Shown here piece by piece: positions 1-12,219 of a stretch of DNA of 64,000 nucleotides. This stretch comes from Centrapalus pauciflorus. Its lineage: Eukaryota > Streptophyta > Magnoliopsida > Asterales > Asteraceae. Under the pieces are notes generated by a model. It saw only the letters and a list, made by a program, of their open reading frames with translations. It was not told the origin of the DNA and did not search any database. Location of the stretch: NCBI GenBank assembly GCA_020465985.1, contig JAANYP010002322.1, forward strand, positions 1 through 64,000, read 5' to 3'. Within the stretch, counting starts at the first letter, position 1. Each line of letters starts with the position of its first letter. Position numbers and translations under genes: made by a program.

Positions 1-559
1 GGGTTTTTTCGAAAGAGCCGCTCACCCAAGCGTAGACTAATGTTCTAGGATTGTGAAAATGATGAAATGGGGCTCAAATTTGCATTTTATCTCGATCGGG
101 CGCAGGGCCAGCGCAGGCCTGCGCCCCCCTGCGCCCAACACTGCTAAAATTTCATTTTTTTTACTGATTTGGTATGCGGGACTGTAAATCTTTCTAATTT
201 TTGATAAAGAATGTAGTCTAAAAATTTTTGTGAGGGCTAAATTAATTAATTAATTTTATCGTTATAACCTACCCTCCCCAACTTAGACTTTTGTGACGTC
301 CTCGTCACATTAAAATTAATTCATCGGTTAAGATCTTAGAGAGATAGATCGGTACATATTCCTTATCCATAACAATGAAAATTAAACAAACAAATAAACA
401 TCACACTTTAAAATTAAAAATAAAAATGAAGTACTATGACAATCCAAATAAACGTAAATAACCAAACCAAACAAAACAAACCACAACATCAGATATAAAT
501 CAAACCATACTTAATGTTTAACACACATAATTAGAATTAATATTCAAATAATTATAAAA
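1..559 (-). other. E1 3' untranslated tail
   Basis: No coding region is visible. Reading on the minus strand there is a purine-rich, PPT-like motif TAAGTTGGGGAG (274-285), an AT-rich stretch, and a GC-rich block around a perfect palindrome GCGCAGGCCTGCGC (111-124). The sequence at the left edge does not match the 5' end of the E1 LTR, so the 3' LTR is not yet reached. Confidence 0.6.
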
Positions 560-1807
560 TCAACATTCGGCCGGAGGTGCGACAATCTCTTCCAACTCTC
601 CGATAGTGATCTGAAGATTGGTGAGCCAGTCTGAGTGACTTTGAAACAACTTCGCATGTTTGTTTTGCTCCTCTTGCAACTTTTCAATATTCCTCACCAC
701 ATATTTGTTTGCATTTAGTATGCTACCCATGACGTCCTTCAGAATGTTGATTTGAGATCTCATCAAGTCTTCGATTGTTACTTTTACCCATGATCTTTCA
801 TCATCTTTGTTGTTTTGTCCTTCACGGTTGTCGGGTGCAATGAATGGGATTTAGGTTACTTTAGAGGTTTTAGGACAACGAATTTGATAGCCTAAATGGT
901 TCTTCTTGAAAACTAGCCCTAACATTGTGAGTCTAGTGAACCAAACTCGTTTGGGTTAAGGTATTTAATTGGGAATTGTTCCGACACCGCTTCTTTAATA
1001 ATAAATAGCTCAGTTAGCATACGGCAGTGTGGATAATTCATCCCTTGACCTGAGAAACTACACTCCCATAGGTTTTCCATTATTATGTACCCTAAGGATA
1101 TGGTCGGGTATCTAGTCATTAAAGCATGCACTAACAGTATCTCTTGGGATCTAACAACAGTGGTGTCTTGACTTCTGGGAAGCAAGTTGAGGATAACAAA
1201 CTTCCACAGCACCTTAGCTAGCGGACATAAGTCCCCCCTTATTATAATAAACATAGTCTCTGGCCTCCTCTATTGACATTCCAAATACCGTGGCTAATAT
1301 CCCATCCCATTTCTTAGACCATCCACCAATTTGTCTCGCTCTACCCCCTTGAAGGTCTAAAGATAACCAAAATTTCCTAGGCCTTGGAATATCTGCGTCT
1401 ATACCGAATTCCTCACAAAGAATTTTCCTAGATATTGACACTTTCTTGTTTCCTACTATTCCCGTGAGCTCACAGTCATGGTCCTCTTCCTCTTCTGCTT
1501 TCCGAACAGTAGCAAACCACTGTTGGATCAAACTAGTATGGATAAATGGAAGTTCCCATTGTATAGCTCTAGCCCATCCTAATCTCTCAAAACACTCTAA
1601 TATTTCAAAATTATCAAAGTCCGGTGTTTTCAAAGTATGCTATATGAAAAACTTAGGGGGTTTACCATTGTTAGTGTTCGGGGGAATTTCCGGGAACTCC
1701 ACATTGAGTGATTTCTCAAAACGAACATCCCTAGGGTCGTGGGTTCTCATCCTAGGTTTTTGGGAATTTCCGGGACGATTACCGTTTGCATGGAACTGGG
1801 TTGACAT
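560..1807 (-). pseudogene. E1 extra 3' ORF (plant transposon ORF3), broken
   Basis: This is a decayed ORF downstream of integrase, in the place of the so-called env-like ORF of Athila elements. It starts at an ATG at 1807-1805, meets a TAG at 1642-1640, continues in the same frame to 1214, shifts frame near 1214-1254 and runs on to 919. A last open segment, 766-560, is glutamine- and glutamate-rich and looks like a short coiled coil. The middle part, with KILCEEFGID and a later LLPRSQ motif, resembles the conserved core of the putative plant transposon protein family found in Athila ORFs, recognised from memory only. No signal peptide or membrane segment is visible, so an envelope role is not supported. 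Function is unknown. Confidence 0.6.
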
Positions 1808-2821
1808 CTAAAAATAACGCAAAGACAAAGGATTAAAAATGTGGTGTTTTTTTACGTAAATGATGAATGATTATTTAAACACCCTTTTTCAATAATAAAC
1901 AAACTAATCCTAAGTCTCACCAACAATATATGTGAGCCCAATCAAACCCTATCAAATGCATGAACTTTAATAATAAATTATTTAACAATAAAAACAGAAC
2001 CCTTTACGACAAAAAGTTTCAAAATATAATAAATACGGAAAAATGCATACTTTTTATAAAAGTTTTGTAAACATAATTTTATATAAATTAAATGAATATT
2101 AGAAAATTATTAATAATCCTTCTTTTATCAAAAACCATGTAACCCCAAAAAACCTCAACCCATGCATGCATGATAAATCTTTATGAAACTAAGGTAAAAT
2201 GAAGTTAAAGGGGTTATGGGGAGTATACCTTGCTAGTAATTGAGAAGAACTAACGTCGGATTGAAGATTTGACGTGAAAAAGATGAATTTTTGAAGGTTA
2301 GGCTTAGAAATCGAAATCCGCCGTTTCTGGAACTGGAATTAGGGTTTTGGAGTTATGGGGACGATCAGTACCATTTTTATAAGATTTTAAGTGCGTCGGG
2401 CCGCAGGGCAAGCGCAGGCCTGCGCCCGGGCCTCTGGATTCGTGATCTGGGCCCTGCACTAGTCTTGAAACCCTAATTCTTTAATTTTTTTAATTTCTAC
2501 GGGTATTCTCCCCAACTTACGCTCTTATTATCGGGTTAAAATAATTTTTGCTACGTGCTTAAATTTTTTATTTTCTGATGCGGGGTCTTATTATTTAATT
2601 TAAATTATAATTTCTAAACGTAACTAAGTTCAGGAGGATGAATCCTCCCCAACTTAACTGGGTACACACAAATAAGCAAATAAACACACTTAAAAATAAT
2701 TAAATTCAAATAATTAAAATACTCTGGGTTGCTCCCAGAAAGCGCTAAGTTTTACGTATTCAGCCAGACGTACTACTCCTAAACTAATTAATTAACCTTA
2801 GGATCTTGTAGTCTGATGAGT
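1808..2821 (-). other. E1 spacer between integrase and ORF3
   Basis: No ORF of the element lies here. The minus strand carries two further copies of the PPT-like TAAGTTGGGGAG (2645-2656 and 2508-2519) and a second perfect GCGCAGGCCTGCGC palindrome (2412-2425). The remainder is AT-rich. Confidence 0.6.
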
Positions 2822-4047
2822 TCAGATACTAACATATCGTTGGTGGCCCATTGAACATATAAATTTAAGTCTATGTCCATTTACTTTAAATGGCTCACCA
2901 CCTTTTAGGTCCTGTATTTCTACCGCACCGAGTGGGTAGGTATTAGTTACAACGTATGGACCTGTCCATTTACTTTTTAATTTACCGGGAAATAATCTAA
3001 GTCTTGCGTTAAATAACCAAACTTTATTTCCTTTGGTAAATATTTTATTTTTAATCATTTTGTCGTGGAAAACCTTAGTTCTCTCTTTATAAATTCTGAC
3101 ACTTTCGTAGGCTTCTCTACGAATTTCTTCCAGTTCATTCAATTGGAATTTCCTGTCAACACCAGCATCATGTAAATTAAAATTAATGTTTTTGATTGCC
3201 CATAGAGCTCGGTGTTCTAATTCCAGTGAGAGATGGCATAGCTTACCATAAACAAGTATGTATGGGGACATACCGATAGGTGTTTTAAATGCAGTTCTGT
3301 ATGCCACAGAGCATCCTCTAATTTTTGTGACCAATCTTTACGATCAGGTCTGACAGTTTTCTCAAGAATTCTCTTGATCTCTCTATTAGAGATCCCGACT
3401 TGTCCGCTAGTTTGCGGATGATAAAGCATTGCTATTCTATGGTTAACTCCATATTGTTTAAGGAGTTTAGCAAAATGCTGATTATTAAAATGTGACCCTC
3501 CGTCACTGATGATGGCCCTTGGAATACCGTGTCGTGCTAAAATATTTCTTTTAACAAATTTGCACACAACTCGATTATCATTAGTGCGTGTAACTTCTGC
3601 TTCCACCCATTTGGAAACATAATCTACTGCAACTAAGATGTACTCGTATCCAAATGATTTAGGGAACAGTCCCATAAAATCAATGCCCCATACATCAAAT
3701 ATTTCGACAATTAATATCAGGGTCATAGGAATTTCATCTCCTTTTGCGATGCCACCAGTTTGCTGGCATCTTGTGCACCCTTTAACAAACTCGTAGGCAT
3801 CTTTAAACATCGTGGGCCAGAAAAACCCACACTGCAATATCCGATGGCCAGTTTTCTTTGCGCTGAAATGGCCACTGCATGCATATGCATGGCAGTGTTT
3901 AAGAATATCCTCGTGTTTCGAGTTAGGGACACATCGTCTTATAATTTGATCTGCTCCTATTTTAAATAGATCAGGCTCATCCCGAATGTATTGCCTTGCT
4001 TGAGCATAGAAATATTTTCTTTGTTGTGAGTTCGAGTGCTCTGACAA
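2822..4047 (-). pseudogene. E1 integrase, frameshifted and missing catalytic Glu
   Basis: This is a Ty3/gypsy integrase, the enzyme that inserts the cDNA into the host genome. The N-terminal HHCC zinc-binding part is visible (histidines near ILKHCHAYACSGH, then CTRCQQ). The first catalytic Asp lies in WGIDFMG and the second in IISDGGSHF. At the expected Glu position the reading is SGQVGISNRE, so the Glu of the DDE triad is a Gly. The frame shifts near 3217-3334 and the C-terminal part, including the conserved FNARLRLFPGKLKSKWTGP stretch, continues to 2822. Upstream it joins the RNase H remnant, as in a single gag-pol polyprotein. Loss of the Glu plus the frameshift makes it inactive. Confidence 0.85.
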
Positions 4048-5568
4048 TCTTCTTGATACGAAATGGTTAACTAGATTCGCAAACTAGGGAATTTTAGATA
4101 CAGATAATAATTGTTCATCAGGGAAGGAGTCCCTGATTTGATCAGTCGAGTTTGTTAGGATTAATTGAAGCCTTGATAATTGATCGGCAACAACATTTTC
4201 TGTGCCTTTCTTATCTTTAATTTCTAAGTCAAATTCTTGCAATAGAAGGATCCACCGAATCAATCAGGGCTTGGCATCCTTCTTTGCCAATAAATGTCTT
4301 AAAGTGATGTGGTCAGAGTACACAATTTCTTTTGACCCCAAATATATGATCTGAATTTATCTAGGGCAAAAACTACAGCTAGTAATTCTTTCTTTGTAGT
4401 TGTGTAATTGATTTGTGCCTCATTTAAGGTTTTACTTGCGTAGTAAATCACCACTGGCTTTTTCTCAAATCTTTGTCCTAAAACAACACCAACTGCATAG
4501 TCACTTGCATCGCACATGATCTTAAAAGGTTCAGACCAATCCGGAGATTGCAGAATTGGCGCTTCGGTTAATTTTGATTTAAGCTTCTCAAATGCTTTCA
4601 TACAAGCATCATCAAAATTAAACTCAACATCTTTTGATAGGAGATTGCATAACGACCTTGAGATCTCACTGAAATCGTTAATGAATCGCCGATAAAAACC
4701 AGCGTGGCCTAAGAATGATATGATTCCTTTAACGTTGGCGGGGGGTGGAAGTGAGGAAATTAATTGAACTTTTGCTTTATCTACCTCCATTCCTCTACAA
4801 TGTGACCTAGGACTACCCCTTCTTTTACCATAAAATGGCTTTTCTCCCAACTTAACACTAAGCTGGTTTCAGTGCATCTCTTTAGGACCTTTTTTAAATG
4901 TCCCAGACAATCTTCAAATGTTTTATCGAATATGGAGAAATCGTCCATAAATATTTCAAGAGAACCACCCACCATATCTGAAAAGATAGCCATCATACAT
5001 TGCTGGAATGTGGCGGGTGCATTACATAGTCCAAATGGCATCCTTCGGTAGGCAAAGGTGCCATAGGGACAAGTAAATATAGTTTTCTCTTGATCATCTG
5101 GATGGATTGGGATTTGATTTTAACCAGAATATCCATCTAGGAAACAGTAAAACTTTTGTACTACTAATTTTTCCACTATTTGAACTATAAATGGTAGCGG
5201 AAAATGATCCTTGGAAGTAGCAGCATTAAGTTTTCTGTAATCGATACAAACTCTCCACCCAGTTACAGGGCGAGTAGTTATCTTCTCTCCTTCTTCAGTA
5301 TTAATGACTGTAATTCCCGATTTGTTGGGCACAGTTTGGGTTGGACTTACCCACTTACTATTAGATATAGAATATATATTCTAGCATCCAACCATTTTAA
5401 CACTTCCTTCTTAACTACCTCTCTCAAATTAGGATTCAACCTCCTTTGTGCATCCCTAGCTGGTTTAGCTTCTGGATCAGTAATGATTCGGTGCATACAC
5501 AAAGTGGGACTGATTCCTTTTAAATCAGCTATCGTCCACCCTACTGCTTCTTTATACTTGACTAGCAC
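4048..5568 (-). pseudogene. E1 reverse transcriptase and RNase H, broken
   Basis: RT copies the element RNA into cDNA and RNase H removes the RNA strand. Visible RT motifs are RVCIDYRKLNAAT (finger/palm), MPFGLCNAPATFQ, and the active-site block IFMDDFS, with Met-Asp-Asp as usual for Athila-type elements. RNase H begins at FKIMCDASDYAVG. The reading frame is broken several times: a shift near 5347-5380, a TAA near 5118, a shift near 4800-4850 and another near 4300-4330. Below 4300 the connection to integrase (LLQEFDLEIKDKKG) can still be read in pieces. Confidence 0.85.
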
Positions 5569-5628
5569 TTGCAGTAGAGCTTTCTCTTGCTCCTCAGTTA
5601 ATCTGATGAAATTATGACAGGAAAGGTG

Positions 5629-6758
5629 TCATTCTGATCTAGAAAAGCATATTTTTAAATGAGATGGCAGCTCCTTCAATTCTAGAACAGGTGGTTGCTC
5701 TATTGAAGGTTTGGCTGACTTATGTAAATCAGTAGATAATTTTTCAGTCCTATGGGTCCACGGTGGTTGCTTTGATTCTAATGTGGATTCCATGACTACT
5801 TCTAGCTTATCACACTCAGTATGATTTAACTTAGCTAGCTCATTTTCAGCAAAGAATAACTCAGTAGCATATTTGGTGTTGATTAACGAACCATGCTGCT
5901 GCGCAAGTTCGTCCACCATGTCTATAAGATAACATTCTGAATCAATAGCAGAGACACTTGAAGCATTAAACACATTCAGTCTTAATTTCCTATTACCAAA
6001 GGAAATATCCACTGCTCCTGTCCTACAAGTAATTTGTGCATTAATCGTGGCTAAGAAAGGTCTGCCTAGGATAATAGCCGGTTGATTATCTCCTATTGAA
6101 CATTCGGTGTCCAATATTAGGAAGTCAACTGGATAGTAAAAATCTTCAACTTTTACTATGACATCTGATAAAATACCCCTTGGGCACTTGGTTGACCGAT
6201 CTGCCAGCTGTAAGATAATATTAGTTGTCTGTAACTGGCCTAGATCATGTTTATCAAACAAGTTTCCAGGTAAAATATTAACACTAGCTCCAAGATCAAG
6301 CAGTGCCTTCTTAATCTGCACATTGCCTATTGTCACTGGAATCAATGGTGATCCAGGATCTTTCAGCTTAGGAGGTAGAGAACTAGAAACTACTGCACTC
6401 AACTGTTCAGTTAGATTGATCTGCTTTGGTAGCGAGACCTTATACTTTCTTTTCTGAGTACAGAGATCTTTCAGAAATTTGGCATAAGATGGAACCTGTT
6501 GAATGACCTTGATCAGAGGAATATTGATCTTAACTTGATTGAATAATCCCAAAGATCCTCTGGTTGTGGGCCTCTTTTGCCGTAAGGAGAAGATTTCAGA
6601 TTTTCTAAAGCAGCAGGATAAGGTGGAGGAATTGAAGTGTCTAGACTCTTATCCGCCTCCCCAACTTTGGGCGTTGGAATATCTGCTATAATTGGCTCTT
6701 TAAAAGAAACCTTCTTAGGAATCTCCTTCTTCTTTAGATCATATTTCTCTTCATACAC
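5629..6758 (-). pseudogene. E1 aspartic protease region
   Basis: This is a retropepsin-type protease that would cut the gag-pol polyprotein. The active-site block reads LLDLGASVNILP; the DLGAS form is common in plant Athila-type elements where retroviruses have DTGA or DSGA. The flap and C-terminal part are present (LILDTECSI, AIILGRPFLA). The region consists of two overlapping open segments, 6758-6513 and 6552-5629, offset by a frameshift. It lies directly downstream of gag and upstream of RT. Confidence 0.8.
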
Positions 6759-6779
6759 GACTTCAGTATCGGTATCTTC

Positions 6780-8267
6780 TTATGCCTCTTTCTCTTTAGG
6801 CAACTCAATTTTATTGTCTACCTCTCTTCCACTCCTTAATGTGGTTATCTTAGCTACTTCATTAACTTCGTTAATCTCATGTTTCTTATCTTTGTTATGA
6901 TGATGAGCGTGTGAAGGATTGGGAATAGTATTGTTAGGAAGCTTCCCCTCCTCACGCCTAGTGAGCGATTCAGCTATCTGACCCATCTAGCGAGTTAACA
7001 TCTCCATGGTCTTAGTACTGATAGCTGATTGATGTTTCATAAATTCAGCAAACTTTGCAAATTGCGCAGAATTCATATTTGTTTCCACTTGGAATTGTGG
7101 TTGATCACGATGATTTGACTTATAATATCGCTCATCCTTAGCTGCTGAAGTTGAACCATATTGATATTCTCTCTTTGGTGGTTCATATCTTGGTTTGGAT
7201 TGATGATCAGTAGGCTGATCATTTTTCCATCGAAAGTTGGGATGGTTTCTCCACCCCGGATTGTACGTTTCCGAAAATGGATTATCCCTCTCTCGATGAG
7301 CTCTAAATCCGTAAACTTCATTAGCGAATTCCTCAGTGGATTGCACTTGAGGACATGCTTCGGAGTGATGCGATGGATCTCTGCATGTAACACAATTAAT
7401 TGATACGCTAGGGTTTGAAAGACCCTTCATCAATTGATCCATTTTCTTTCCTAATTTTGAAATTCCACTTTTAAACTCACGTTTCCAGGCATTATCTATG
7501 CCCATAACTTGAACACCTATTCTATTTTCAGAACCATCTTGGACTTTAAGACCTTTACCGAGTTGACTAAGCAACTCCCAACCTTCATCGTCTTCTTTAC
7601 CTAAAAATGTGCCTCCTGTGGTAGCTATAATCATATTACGACTTTCTTGACTCAGACCATCAAAGAATGTTTTGATAAGCATCCATTTGGGTACCTCGTG
7701 GTGTGGATAAGCTCTCGGTAATTCGTTCATACGATCGAACGCTTCGTAGAATTGTTCACCCGGTTTTTGTTTAAATCCGATAATTTCCTTTCTTTTCTCG
7801 GTTGTTTTACTAATGGGGTAATATTCATTAAGGAATTCTCGTTTCATTTGATCCCATGTTGTAATACTATTGGTTGGCAAGGATACGAACCAATTCTTCG
7901 CTTTCCCTTTTAACGAGAAAGGAAATAATGGAAGTTTTAAACTGTCGGTGGTTATACCTCAAACATGGTCGGCTTTACAGATAGCTGTGAACTCAGCTAA
8001 ATGTTTGTAGGGTTCCTCGCTTGGCATCCCTCGAAAGATCGGATGAATTTGGAATAATTGAGGACGAACTTCGGGTTCGTTCTCGTTTTCGGGATAACGA
8101 ATTGGAGACGGGTCGGGCACATCACCTGGGCGGTAATACGACTCAACCATACGTCTTGGTTGATCACCCATTATAGAAGCTATGCACTCGGGTTCTTCTT
8201 GATCACGATTTCGCGGCGAAATCGGAGGGCTTTCTAAATTAGGAATCTCTGAATTGGGAATTTCCAA
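6780..8267 (-). pseudogene. E1 gag, one internal stop
   Basis: Gag is the capsid and nucleocapsid protein that packages the element RNA. An N-terminal acidic, proline-rich part (8267-7959) is followed by a TGA and then continues in the same frame to 6987, so one nonsense codon splits it. The retrotransposon gag domain is clear (WDQMKREFLNEYYP, GEQFYEAFDRMNELPRAYPHH). A CCHC zinc knuckle (CVTCRDPSHHSEAC, spacing C-2-C-4-H-4-C) lies near 7380. A further open segment, 6986-6780, is rich in charged residues and leads toward protease. The frame is open upstream of 8267, so the true start may lie slightly further right. Confidence 0.8.
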
Positions 8268-8623
8268 ATCAGGAATTTCTTCCTCTTGTGCGTTTAAATT
8301 CTCCGTGATTAATAGTTGATTTTGAATCCTGACAGTATTCGGTTCGATCTCGCTACTTTTTCGATCCCAGGTTCGAATTTTAGCGGCAATCCTTTAGTCG
8401 ATTGACGTGTGTGCATACACTAATAAAATACTTTAATTAAAATAATTATATTTTTGGTGGTAAAGTAGAGGACTACAATTACCTTTTTGAATTTTTGAAT
8501 TTTTTATTTGATTTTTCTTTAATAATAAAATAAAGACTAAAAATAACCAAAGAAAGGAACTTAAACTTGATTACCTAAAACTAAGGCAACAGACTAATCT
8601 TAAACCTTAACTACCGTTACACT

Positions 8624-8640
8624 CCCCGACAATGGCACCA
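8624..8640 (-). other. E1 primer-binding site (tRNA-Asp type), decayed
   Basis: On the minus strand this reads TGGTGCCATTGTCGGGG, against TGGCGCCGTTGCCGGGG in E4, which is complementary to the 3' end of plant tRNA-Asp. The three mismatches are all transitions of the kind produced by deamination of methylated cytosines. It lies 6 nt inside the LTR end, the same spacing as in E4. Confidence 0.85.
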
Positions 8641-8646
8641 AAGTTC

Positions 8647-9541
8647 TGATGGGCCGTCGTTGTGACTCGCAGAAATAATCCTTAAATCTACCATTTAGCT
8701 AGAGAAGTAAGGGTCGAATCCACAGGGAGTGTGGTCATAATTAGGATTAGTTTATTAGCCTTATAAGTTTATTAAAAGCACTTAAATTGGTAATTTGTGG
8801 ATTTGAATGATTTGTTTAGAGTAATGAATTGCTATTTAACTAAAATTAGTAACGAAGTAACCAACGTAGTAGATAAACAATCAAGAGACGAATAACCATT
8901 CACGGGATCACCACGACATAAGTATTACTCACTATAATTTAATGCAACGATCACGTAAACATAATCAATTGCGCGACTAAATTAATCAAACGTGTCTTAA
9001 CCAATAACTCTCGGCATAGCGTATGCAATATTAATACTTGTCTTAATCCCTAAACTAACGGCACAAATAATAGTACCACGATAAACTATCTTGCTTTTAC
9101 CAATCAAAACATACAATCATAATCAAATCCGAATGCTTATCGTTTGCATACACATAATAGATCTCATTTAATAAAAATACATCAAAGCACGAGAAATTAA
9201 AGTAGAGTAAACTTAGCTGTAGATCCTCCGCAAACCGCTCATCATTCACAATCATAGATTTGAGCCATTGGGTAGCTTGCGATCTACGTTCTCATATCGT
9301 AGATCCACTCCGGCAGGGCTTCAGCACACTTTCACACACGTCGGGACTCTTTGTGGAGCGCAGGCTGGTGCAGGCCTGCACCCCCTTCTGCTTGATTTGC
9401 TCTGAATTCTCTCGGATTGCTTATTTTTAACATCTTGGCCCTGAAATACAAACTTGGAGTAATAATATGAATTTTACGAAGTATCGGTGCTTAAAATGAT
9501 CATAATACGACTCTGAAACCATATAAATTATAGACTTATCA
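8647..9541 (-). repeat. E1 5' LTR
   Basis: This is an 895-bp LTR bounded by TGAT and ATCA (minus-strand reading: starts TGATAAGTC at 9541, ends CATCA at 8647). It abuts the primer-binding site on one side and the disrupted E2 gag on the other. Near its 5' end it holds GTGCAGGCCTGCAC (9368-9381), a variant of the palindrome found twice in the 3' part of E1. Confidence 0.82.
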
Positions 9542-10378
9542 CTTCTAGCCACTATTAAGGGACTAGAATCTCAACTTGTTTCTAATCAACATAGTTTAGA
9601 AAAACAAGTTTCTGTCACTCACAACTCTAAGGTTATGACTTCAACTCCAGCCAGCGACACAAACTCAAATCTAAGAAAACAACATCTTTTAGAAATAAAG
9701 AAAGGCATAGCCCCGATGATCGTACCTATCTCAGAACATGTTGGCATCACTTCCAAACCTGCTCTCGGAAATTCTGCTGCTTCTAGTAATAAAGGCAAAC
9801 ATAATTCTCGAAAACAGAAATCGCACACACAGTTTAGTAACTCAAGATCTGTGAATGCTAACAAACATGTTCGTTTCATTTCAGAAAATTGAGTAAGACC
9901 AAAGGGCACATCTCAAAAGACGACATCTAACGTCAAGAGTCAAGGAGCAGTTTTTATTTCTTCAAAGTCTTTAATTTCCAATGTAATGAAAGACAAACAT
10001 GTGGTTGATTTACATTCCAGTACCGTTTTGAATGCTTGTAATGTTTCGAACGCTATTTCAATTAATGAATATTCGTTTGAACAATTGTTTAATTTGTCCA
10101 AAACACCACAAAGTTTGTCTAGACCTACATTGTCAAATCATGCTCCTATACTCTAACATAGAAGCCGCCGCAAAACTAAACGAAAGGTTAAAATGGAATC
10201 TGACAGATTTATTCGATATAAGCCTATCTGGATCCCTAAGAATTGCTTTTTTGCAAACAAAGACATTAATTGCACTATCACTAAAACCGATGGTGGTTCT
10301 GACATTAAGAACCCAACCATAAACGCTAATCCATCTGGACCCAAATTTTGTACAATTTGGGTACCAAAAGTCACTTAA
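9542..10378 (+). pseudogene. E2 gag C-terminal fragment
   Basis: This is the remnant of a copia gag, truncated at its left side by the E1 insertion. Open pieces include 9635-9892 (Ser/Asn/Lys-rich, ending HVRFISEN) and 10193-10378. The last ends with a GPKFCTIWVPK motif, close to the GPxxxWVPK signature I associate with the gag-protease junction of plant Sirevirus-type elements. Stops at about 9890 and 10156 and a change of frame separate the pieces. No zinc knuckle remains in the visible part. Confidence 0.65.
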
Positions 10379-10503
10379 TTGTCCTGCAGATGTTGATTAA
10401 TCACCTCGGATTAGGACCCATTCCTCATTCTCAATGGCTTTTGAACACCCAGTTTAAAACCCGCTCTTCAATCTTCACACACTGATTTGTCTTTTGCTTT
10501 CAG

Positions 10504-10899
10504 ACAAACAATGTGTGGATCCTAGACTCTGGATGCTTGCGACATATGACTGGCCGACAAGATCTTCTATCCAACTACACGTCAAGTGATGGTGGTTCGG
10601 TGAAACTCGGAAACAATTGTGTTGCTCGAATATGTGGCGTTGGAGATTTTGAAATGGAAAATTTAATAATAACTCAAGTCTCCCATGTCCAAGGTCTTGG
10701 CCACAATCTCTTTAGTATTGGCCAACTTTGTGATAAAGGACTTGAGGTCTCATTCAAAGCCACACGAAGCAGTATTCGCTCTTTAACGGGTAAGGAAATT
10801 CTCGCCGGCACTCGACGTTTCAACCTATACACCATCGACCTTTCAAAAGTCAAGGTCAACAAGACAATTTTTCTACTTTCCAAGGCCTCGTCTCAATAG
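10504..10899 (+). pseudogene. E2 copia protease
   Basis: This is an aspartic protease of Ty1/copia type. The active-site block is WILDSGCLRHMTG (DSGC with the following HMTG typical of plant copia elements). It is followed by the conserved VxGLGHNLFSIGQLCDKG stretch leading to the gag-pre-integrase region. The open frame ends with a TAG at 10897-10899, after which integrase sequence continues directly, so the stop is a nonsense mutation rather than a domain end. Confidence 0.82.
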
Positions 10900-12152
10900 T
10901 CTTGGTTATGGCACAAGAGATTCTCTCATCTGAATTTCAAAAACATAACCAAGCTCGCATCAAATAACTTTGTAAGAGGCCTAGAGTTCGACAAAGATCA
11001 ACTGTGTGCAGCCTGCGAAAAGAGTAAGATCAAGAAATCCTCACACAAACCAACGCCAATCCCCAACACTACACAACCCCCGGAGCTTATCCACATGGAT
11101 TTGTGTGGTCCGATGCGCATCCAGAGCATCAACGCCAAGAAGTATATACTGGTGATGGTCGACGATTTCTCACGCTACACTTGGGTAAAATTCCTACGCA
11201 CGAAGGATGAGACGCAAGAATTGATCATCTCGTGTCTAAAGCAGACCCAAGTCAACCTCTAACTTCAAGCCCAAACCATTCGTACGGACAACGGAACTGA
11301 GTTAAAAAACAAAGAGTTAGCCACATTCCTATATTCCATTGGTATCACCCACCAATATTCTGCTGCCAGAACTCCTCAACAGAACAGAGTTGTAGAATGA
11401 TGGAACGAACTATGGTTGAAGCAGCTCGTTCCATGATCACATACTCGAAGTTACCTCTACACTTCTGGGCCGAAGCTGTGGACACTGCTTGCTACAGTCA
11501 AAATCGCTCCATCATCAACAAACGGTTTGGCAAAACACCCTATGAGATTATTAATAAACGTGCACCTAATGTCAAACACTTTTGTGTTTTTGGTTGCAGG
11601 TGTTTCATTCTGAACGATAAAGATAATCTCGGTAAGTTCGACGCCAAAGGAGATGAAGCAGTATTCATCGGATACTCAAAGAACTCAGCCTTCTACCGGG
11701 TGTACAACAAACGTACTAAGATAGTTAATGAGAGTGTGAACATCACATTCGATGATTTAGCTGTGTCCGAGAACGTTTCTGAACACATTAGTTCAAGACC
11801 GGCTTCTCAACTACCGTCTGAATCGACTCAGACAACATCTGCATCCACCTCTGCCACGCCAATCGGAGAATATGATCTAGACCTAGACTCTTTATTTGAA
11901 TTATTATATCTACACTCCAAGTCTAGTACTAACCCTCTTACCGAATCTGATGCAGATACAAATGAAGTCAGTCCAAGCTCACCTACCCTTGACATATCTG
12001 AGCCCACACCTACTAACTCCACACCTCAATATCCAAAATCCCCAACCGGTTCTTCTGTTCCTAACCTAAACCCAGATATAGCCCCAGAACCTTCTACACC
12101 GGTCGATGCCCCTCAAACGATTCAACCCCGTCTGATATACCCCAATCCGTAG
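10900..12152 (+). pseudogene. E2 copia integrase, broken
   Basis: This is a copia integrase. The zinc-binding part is present (HKRFSHLNFKN and CAACEKSK). The first catalytic Asp is in MDLCGPM and the second in RTDNGTE. The catalytic Glu region is present but followed immediately by a TGA at 11398-11400 and a one-base frameshift, after which the frame 11397-12152 continues with the domain end (FWAEAVDTACY) and a long Ser/Thr/Pro-rich linker. Another stop falls near 11263. The linker before RT is typical of Sirevirus-like elements. Confidence 0.82.
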
Positions 12153-12219
12153 ATGATCTCGTACCACTTCTATGCAAATGGACTTTATCCCACCCCGAAT
12201 CTCAAATCATTGGGGATAA

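Larger units (their letters stand above)
1..9541 (-). mobile_element. E1: Athila-like Ty3/gypsy retrotransposon, 3' end outside window
   Basis: On the minus strand the order is LTR (8647-9541), tRNA-Asp-type primer site, gag, protease, reverse transcriptase, RNase H, integrase, spacer and an extra 3' ORF. That is the layout of plant Athila-type gypsy elements. Integrase after RNase H separates it from copia. The LTR ends at 9541, exactly where the broken gag of a copia element (E2) resumes, so E1 sits inside E2. The 3' LTR lies left of position 1, so neither target duplication nor LTR divergence can be read. All coding domains carry stops or frameshifts and the integrase has lost a catalytic residue, so it is not autonomous. 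Confidence 0.88.
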
